From positions 33,295 through 97,294 of the forward strand of contig NZ_UWOT01000010.1 in assembly GCF_900604535.1 (NCBI RefSeq): 64,000 bases of DNA, in the 5' to 3' direction. Made by a program: the position numbers and the translations under genes. The notes below the pieces were generated by a model. That model made no database searches and was not told where the DNA came from. It worked only from the letters and a program-made list of their open reading frames with translations. This document shows positions 60,411 through 64,000 of this stretch, in pieces. The stretch's first letter is position 1. Each line of letters starts with the position of its first letter. This stretch comes from Romboutsia_E sp900604535 (GTDB lineage Bacteria > Bacillota > Clostridia > Peptostreptococcales > Peptostreptococcaceae).

Positions 60411-61268
60411 ATGAATAGAAATTGTATAAATAAAAATAATTCATGCGAATGCAAATGTTCTAACATATCTTCATGTAAGGAATTAAAGGGAGAGAAGAGT
60501 TATAAAAATAAAAAAGTTTATTGCTCTGGTAAGACAAAATCTTCATTTTGCCCAATGTTTGTAATTCCTGCTAACTGTGAAGATTTTCAAGTATTTAATA
60601 TTTTGCGTTGCTCTATTGGTAAAGTTGTTGGTTTAAAACTAGAAAATAGTGATTGTATTCTTAGATTAAGAATTTGCCAAGTTAATCAATGTGTTGTTAT
60701 GGGAAAAACATCTTCTGGTAAGGGACCTATCTATATAAAACTAAGTACAATACAATATGTAGATTTAGGAAAAGAAATTTATATAAATCCATTATGCAAT
60801 ACCGGTAGTGTAGGTATTCAAGGTCCTATGGGTCCTCAAGGTCCTGCTGGCCCTAAAGGTTCTACTGGTCCTATGGGGCCTCAAGGTCCTGCTGGTCCTA
60901 AAGGTTCTACTGGTCCTCAAGGTCCTGCTGGTTCTCAAGGTGCTACTGGTCCTATGGGTCTTCAAGGTCCTGCTGGTCCTAAAGGTTCTACTGGTCCTAT
61001 GGGTCTTCAAGGTCCTGCTGGTTCTCAAGGTGCTACCGGCCCTATGGGTCCTCAAGGTCCTGCTGGTTCTCAAGGCGCTACCGGTCCTATAGGTCCTCAA
61101 GGTCCTGCTGGCTCTCAAGGTATAGGTTCTCAAGGTGCTACTGGTCCTATGGGGCCTCAAGGTCCGACTGGACCAATGGGGCCAACTGGTCCGACTGGAC
61201 CAACTGGTGTAGTTTTGACACCTCAAAATAAAACTGTAAAACCTAAAAAAGTTCCTTATAAGAAATAA
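60411..61268 (+). CDS. collagen-like (BclA-type) surface or exosporium protein
   Basis: About 285 residues from the ATG at 60411 (GGAGTG 9 bp before it). The N-terminal ~130 residues form a Cys-rich domain (CECKCSNISSC, FCPMFVIPANCEDFQVFNIL, RCSIGKVVGL) like a spore-coat or exosporium attachment domain, followed by about 45 Gly-X-Y triplets of the type GPMGPQGPAGPKGST, and a short basic tail (VKPKKVPYKK). One interruption, GIGSQG, breaks the triplet rule. It lacks a signal peptide, which fits delivery from the mother cell to the spore surface. Its promoter was not identified. BclA-type C-terminal trimerisation domain is absent. Confidence 0.82.
   Translation: MNRNCINKNNSCECKCSNISSCKELKGEKSYKNKKVYCSGKTKSSFCPMFVIPANCEDFQVFNILRCSIGKVVGLKLENSDCILRLRICQVNQCVVMGKTSSGKGPIYIKLSTIQYVDLGKEIYINPLCNTGSVGIQGPMGPQGPAGPKGSTGPMGPQGPAGPKGSTGPQGPAGSQGATGPMGLQGPAGPKGSTGPMGLQGPAGSQGATGPMGPQGPAGSQGATGPIGPQGPAGSQGIGSQGATGPMGPQGPTGPMGPTGPTGPTGVVLTPQNKTVKPKKVPYKK
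60816..61208 (+). repeat. collagen-type repeat region
   Basis: Tandem 9- to 36-bp units (GGTCCTCAAGGTCCTGCTGG-like) encode Gly-X-Y triplets. DNA identity between units is high and GC content is far above the surroundings, which suggests recent expansion and possible length variation. Confidence 0.9.
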
Positions 61269-61283
61269 ATAAGATTTAAAATT

Positions 61284-61320
61284 AAAAATAGGTAAATATT
61301 TAAAATGTTTACCTATTTTT
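61284..61320. terminator. terminator after the collagen-like gene
   Basis: A 13-bp stem AAAAATAGGTAAA/TTTACCTATTTTT (61284-61296 with 61308-61320), between convergent genes. Confidence 0.85.
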
Positions 61321-61328
61321 TTATATTC

Positions 61329-61637
61329 TCATTTAATATTATACATTTTCCCTAGCCGATATTCTTTATGATTTTCTAATTCTTGGAATAATGATATAGG
61401 ATTTTCTATGATTAGTAGTTTTTTCTTTCTTGTTAATTTTTTTATATAATTTTCTAATTTCATTGCCTTACTTTTTGTATCACTTTCAAAATAAACCTCT
61501 AACTTTTCAAAACCTTTTGATCTCGTATACTTTGAATTTATACCTTTTTCATGCTCTTTCATTCTTCTTTTTATATCACTAGTGTATCCTGTATATAAAG
61601 AATTATCTTTACACCTAATTATATAAGTAAAATACAT
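61329..61637 (-). CDS. GIY-YIG nuclease family protein
   Basis: A 102-residue single-domain protein (UPF0213/YhbQ-like). FTYIIRCKDNSLYTGYTSDI is the GIY-YIG core, with the Arg in KRRMKEHEKG and Glu in KAMKLENYIKKLTRKKK. The family is linked to DNA repair or processing in bacteria. AGGAGAAAG precedes the ATG. It stands alone. Confidence 0.9.
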   Translation of the reverse strand: MYFTYIIRCKDNSLYTGYTSDIKRRMKEHEKGINSKYTRSKGFEKLEVYFESDTKSKAMKLENYIKKLTRKKKLLIIENPISLFQELENHKEYRLGKMYNIK

Positions 61638-61700
61638 ATTCTTTCTCCTAATTTAATAATTTTCTAATGATAATATACTCTAATACTTTTTATAATACAA

Positions 61701-61753
61701 GAAATAGATAAAAAAAGACATAACAACTTGCTATGTCTTTTTTTATCTATTTC
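61701..61753 (-). terminator. ferredoxin gene terminator
   Basis: A 22-bp perfect stem (61701-61722 with 61732-61753) containing A7/T7 runs, next to the ferredoxin stop. Confidence 0.88.
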
Positions 61754-61757
61754 TAAA

Positions 61758-61946
61758 TTAATCAACTGTTATTGCATCCACTGGACAACTTTCAGCTGCT
61801 TCTTTAGCAGAATCTTCACAATCTCCAGGAACTGGATCTGCTATAACATGAGATTTTCCATCATCTTTCATTTCAAAAACTTCTGGGCAAACTGATGGGC
61901 AAACTCCACACCCTATACAAGTATCTTGATCTACTTTTGCTTTCAT
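61758..61946 (-). CDS. [4Fe-4S] ferredoxin
   Basis: A 62-residue acidic ferredoxin. CIGCGVCPSVCPEVF provides Cys 10, 13 and 16 (and 20), and AAESCPVDAI supplies the fourth ligand near residue 53. The second half lacks another C-x2-C-x2-C, so it is the single-cluster type. AGGAGG precedes the ATG 61944-61946; the in-frame TTG two codons upstream is unlikely. It carries low-potential electrons in anaerobic metabolism. Confidence 0.93.
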   Translation of the reverse strand: MKAKVDQDTCIGCGVCPSVCPEVFEMKDDGKSHVIADPVPGDCEDSAKEAAESCPVDAITVD

Positions 61947-61999
61947 ATACAATTCCTCCTATTTATATTTTACAAAATTTATTATTTCCATAAGCAAAA

Positions 62000-62034
62000 A
62001 AAAAATACCTAAATAAAAACTTTAGGTATTTTTT
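62000..62034 (-). terminator. cys operon terminator
   Basis: A 14-bp stem AAAAAATACCTAAA/TTTAGGTATTTTTT (62000-62013 with 62021-62034), 5 bp from the cysE stop. Confidence 0.85.
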
Positions 62035-62038
62035 ATTA

Positions 62039-62587
62039 CTAACAATCAATTGCTATTAAATGCTCTAACTCTTTAGATTGTATTATCTTAGCTGGTATTC
62101 CTACTACAGTACAATTATTAGGCACATCCTTTAATACTACTGAGTTAGCCCCAACTTTAACATTATTACCTATATTTATAGGTCCTAGTACTTTTGCTCC
62201 AGACCCAATAATAACATCATTCCCTATATTTGGATGTCTCTTCCATTCTTTTTCATTTCCAGTTGCACCTAAGGTTACACCTTGATATATAGTAACTCTA
62301 TCTCCAATTACCGTTGCTTCTCCTATAACAACTCCCATACCATGATCTATTAGAATTCCATCACCTATAGTTGCTCCTGGATGTATCTCTATTCCAGTCA
62401 TATGTCTGGATAATTGAGATATGAACCTTGAAATGAAAAATCTTTTTTTCTTATATAAATAGTTTGAAATTCTATACATTATCATTGCATGAACTGAAGG
62501 ATATAGCAAAAATATTTCTAATTTACTTTTAGCAGCTGGATCATGAAGTATTATATACTCTAGATCTTTTTTTATATGATAAAACAC
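62039..62587 (-). CDS. cysE: serine O-acetyltransferase
   Basis: A 182-residue left-handed beta-helix acetyltransferase. An N-terminal helical part (DPAAKSKLEIFLLYPSVHAM) precedes hexapeptide repeats with HPGATIGDGILIDHGMGVVI and GNDVIIGSGAKVLGPINIGN. It makes O-acetylserine from serine and acetyl-CoA for CysK. Start is GTG (62585-62587) with GAGAGG upstream. The C-terminal tail ends IDC rather than Ile; in other species a C-terminal Ile inserts in CysK to form the cysteine synthase complex, so complex formation may differ. Confidence 0.93.
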   Translation of the reverse strand: MFYHIKKDLEYIILHDPAAKSKLEIFLLYPSVHAMIMYRISNYLYKKKRFFISRFISQLSRHMTGIEIHPGATIGDGILIDHGMGVVIGEATVIGDRVTIYQGVTLGATGNEKEWKRHPNIGNDVIIGSGAKVLGPINIGNNVKVGANSVVLKDVPNNCTVVGIPAKIIQSKELEHLIAIDC

Positions 62588-62611
62588 TTTTTATCAACCT
62601 CTCTTTTAGAA

Positions 62612-63508
62612 TTAAAATATTCCCATAGACATATATTTATCTATTCCATCTGGTGCTACTGTAACTATTTTTTTATCTTTAAATTTTTTTGATAACTCAA
62701 TTGCAGCAAATATATTTGCTCCTGAGGATATTCCCACTAGTATACCTTCTTTTTCTCCTAAAACTCTAATCATTTCAAATGCATCTTCATCTTTTACAGT
62801 TAAAATTTCATCACATATGTTTCTATCAAAATTTTTAGGAATGAAGTTTGCTCCTATACCTTGTATTTTATGTGCGCCAGATTTACCTTCGCTTATAAGA
62901 GGAGAACTTTTTGGCTCTACCCCAATTACCTTTATATTTGAGTCTTTTTCTTTTAGGTATTTACCTACACCTGTAAGAGTTCCCCCAGTTCCTATTCCAC
63001 AAGTAAATATGTCTATATCTGGAATATCTTCATATATTTCTACAGCTGTAGTTTGATAATGACTTTTTGGATTATCACAATTATCAAACTGCTCTAAACT
63101 CTTGTAGTTTTGATTTGAATTTAAAAGTTCATTGGCCTTCTCCACCGCTCCATTCATTCCTTTTGAGCCTTCTGTTAATATTAGTTGCGCACCATAGGCC
63201 TTAACTAATTGTCTTCGTTCTATACTCATTGTTTCTGGCATTACTATTATTACATTATATCCTTTTAATTTACCTATCATTGCAAGAGCTATGCCCGTAT
63301 TTCCACTAGTAGCTTCTACTAATACATCACCTTTATTTAATGCTTTTCTTTCCTCTGCTCCTTTTATCATTCCATATACGGCTCTATCTTTTATACTCCC
63401 TCCTAAGTTATATTTTTCTAATTTTACATAAACATTAGGAAAGCCTAATTTATTTAATCTAATTATAGGTGTATTACCTATTAAATTTAGAACATCTTCA
63501 TATACCAT
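62612..63508 (-). CDS. cysK: cysteine synthase (O-acetylserine sulfhydrylase)
   Basis: A 298-residue PLP enzyme. NTPIIRLNKL, then GGSIKDRA with the PLP Lys40, EATSGNTGIALAM (substrate loop) and GTGGTLTGVGKYLKE. It makes cysteine from O-acetylserine and sulfide. The ATG at 63506-63508 follows AAGGGGG; an upstream in-frame ATG lacks a site. It heads cysK-cysE, and its promoter carries two operators (63528-63578). Confidence 0.94.
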   Translation of the reverse strand: MVYEDVLNLIGNTPIIRLNKLGFPNVYVKLEKYNLGGSIKDRAVYGMIKGAEERKALNKGDVLVEATSGNTGIALAMIGKLKGYNVIIVMPETMSIERRQLVKAYGAQLILTEGSKGMNGAVEKANELLNSNQNYKSLEQFDNCDNPKSHYQTTAVEIYEDIPDIDIFTCGIGTGGTLTGVGKYLKEKDSNIKVIGVEPKSSPLISEGKSGAHKIQGIGANFIPKNFDRNICDEILTVKDEDAFEMIRVLGEKEGILVGISSGANIFAAIELSKKFKDKKIVTVAPDGIDKYMSMGIF

Positions 63509-63527
63509 AATTATATCCCCCTTATTT

Positions 63528-63578
63528 ATTATCAAAATGATAATTACACTTTCATTATATTATTATCATTTTGATAAT
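63528..63578. promoter_or_regulatory. paired operators at the cysK promoter
   Basis: Two identical-symmetry palindromes ATTATCA-N3-TGATAAT lie at 63528-63544 (spacer AAA) and 63562-63578 (TTT), centres 34 bp apart. The second lies exactly between -35 and -10 of the promoter, the first just after the expected transcription start. This is classic repressor placement. The regulator is not in the window. Confidence 0.75.
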
Positions 63579-63582
63579 GCAA
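63554..63582 (-). promoter_or_regulatory. cysK-cysE promoter
   Basis: TTGCAT (63577-63582), 17-bp spacer, TATAAT (63554-63559) on the minus strand; start near 63547. Confidence 0.75.
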
Positions 63583-63606
63583 TATATATTTTATTTTTTA
63601 TAAAAA

Positions 63607-63638
63607 TAGGAGCTACTAAAAAATCAAAGTAGCTCCTA
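63607..63638 (-). terminator. terminator of the zinc-ribbon gene
   Basis: Stem TAGGAGCTACT/AGTAGCTCCTA (63607-63617 with 63628-63638) followed on the minus strand by TTTTTATAAAAA. Confidence 0.82.
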
Positions 63639-63650
63639 TAACCAATATAT

Positions 63651-64000
63651 TTATATTTGTTCTCCACAATAAGGGCAGTATCTGTAATCATTATCTATTT
63701 TATTTCCACAATTCTTACATCTATTATCAGTTTTAATTTCATTCAAGTCCCAATAAGTTAGGTTTGAATCCAATCCTTTTTCTATAGCATTTCCCTTTTC
63801 ATTAGATATACTATATATAGAATCACAGTTTTTACACATTAAATAATAACTTTCATTCCATTTAAAAATAGGTATGAAAAATATATGAAAATAAGTGTAA
63901 TTTTTTATTAATTTCATTACACTTAAATTATCACAATTATTACAAGTTATATTATGTAACTCTTTAATTTCTTTGTTTTTTTTATCTATACCTAAAATTC
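63651..64000 (-). CDS. zinc-ribbon protein, 5' end outside the window
   Basis: The frame stays open from the stop at 63651 to the window edge, so the ATG at 63917 is probably internal. The visible 115 residues include ILGIDKKNKEIKELHNITCN NCDN, YTYFHIFFIPIFKWNESYYL, MCKNCDSIY, and a C-terminal zinc ribbon CKNCGNKI ... CPYCGEQ. The order (CxxC, membrane-like YFHIFFIPIFKW, CxxC, ribbon) is that of a common Firmicutes zinc-ribbon family of unknown role. Confidence 0.8.
   Translation of the reverse strand, partial: ILGIDKKNKEIKELHNITCNNCDNLSVMKLIKNYTYFHIFFIPIFKWNESYYLMCKNCDSIYSISNEKGNAIEKGLDSNLTYWDLNEIKTDNRCKNCGNKIDNDYRYCPYCGEQI

Noticed and set aside
60792..61226. 144-residue minus-strand frame rich in Arg/Thr/Ser/Leu
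   Set aside because: It is the antisense of the collagen repeats and has no start site; an artefact of repeat composition.

Overview
The window is a very AT-rich chromosomal segment of a low-GC Gram-positive anaerobe. Gene content, purine-rich Shine-Dalgarno sites, ATA-rich codon use and gene families (Dha kinase, clostridial thrC-thrB, BclA-like collagen protein, NPQTG-anchored nucleotidase, T-box leader) point to spore-forming Clostridia, most likely family Peptostreptococcaceae (Romboutsia/Intestinibacter/Clostridioides-like). Genus is an inference from protein style, not a database result. No rRNA, tRNA, insertion sequence, prophage or CRISPR array was seen.

Layout. 1-5.2 kb: start of a FabH-like gene, an amidohydrolase remnant, and a giant two-domain cell-wall nucleotidase. 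5.2-10.9 kb: oligopeptide ABC operon oppB-C-D-F-A (minus strand), with oppF frameshifted at an A-tract. 11.2-15.6 kb: tightly overlapped operon of a BFD-containing FAD oxidase, a FAD/NAD oxidoreductase, a DUF1667 protein and a LarA-like (DUF2088) protein. 15.7-20 kb: Nudix, glycosyltransferase, miaB, DUF421/DUF4363 pair. 20-25.7 kb: decayed argG behind an apparently intact T-box, truA, a broken histidine kinase with intact response regulator, VCBS-like lipoprotein, HD protein. 25.8-31.1 kb: disordered K/N/H-rich protein, THUMP methyltransferase, larE, and a GntR-ABC cassette whose ATPase has an in-frame stop. 31-36 kb: flippase, PspA operon with a Cys-rich and a Ser/Gly-rich membrane protein, decayed 2'-5' RNA ligase, DUF2975. 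36.6-44 kb: Na/Pi cotransporter behind a Pho-box array, ATP-grasp/esterase pair, dhaK-dhaL-dhaM. 44-51.5 kb: typA, thrC-thrB with a leader terminator, corA with a structured leader, and a cation exchanger under a yybP-ykoY (Mn2+) riboswitch. 51.5-64 kb: Sel1-repeat protein, murJ, degV, broken DUF3810 gene, collagen-like protein, ferredoxin, cysK-cysE with paired operators, and a zinc-ribbon gene running off the end.

Two themes stand out. First, about ten genes are disrupted (frameshifts, one nonsense codon, large internal deletions). The internal deletions and the nonsense codon are hard to explain as sequencing error, so part of this looks like genuine genome reduction; the lone homopolymer indels could be assembly error. 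Second, the window is rich in cis-regulatory structure: T-box, Mn2+ riboswitch, an unassigned corA leader that can sequester the Shine-Dalgarno, a thrC leader terminator, Pho boxes, GntR and cysK operators, and several perfect 17-23 bp inverted repeats between divergent genes.

Other items that annotation would easily miss are two small membrane-protein genes (46100-46198 and 54703-54864) and the pairing of a LarA-like gene with larE, the nickel-pincer cofactor enzyme, in the same window.
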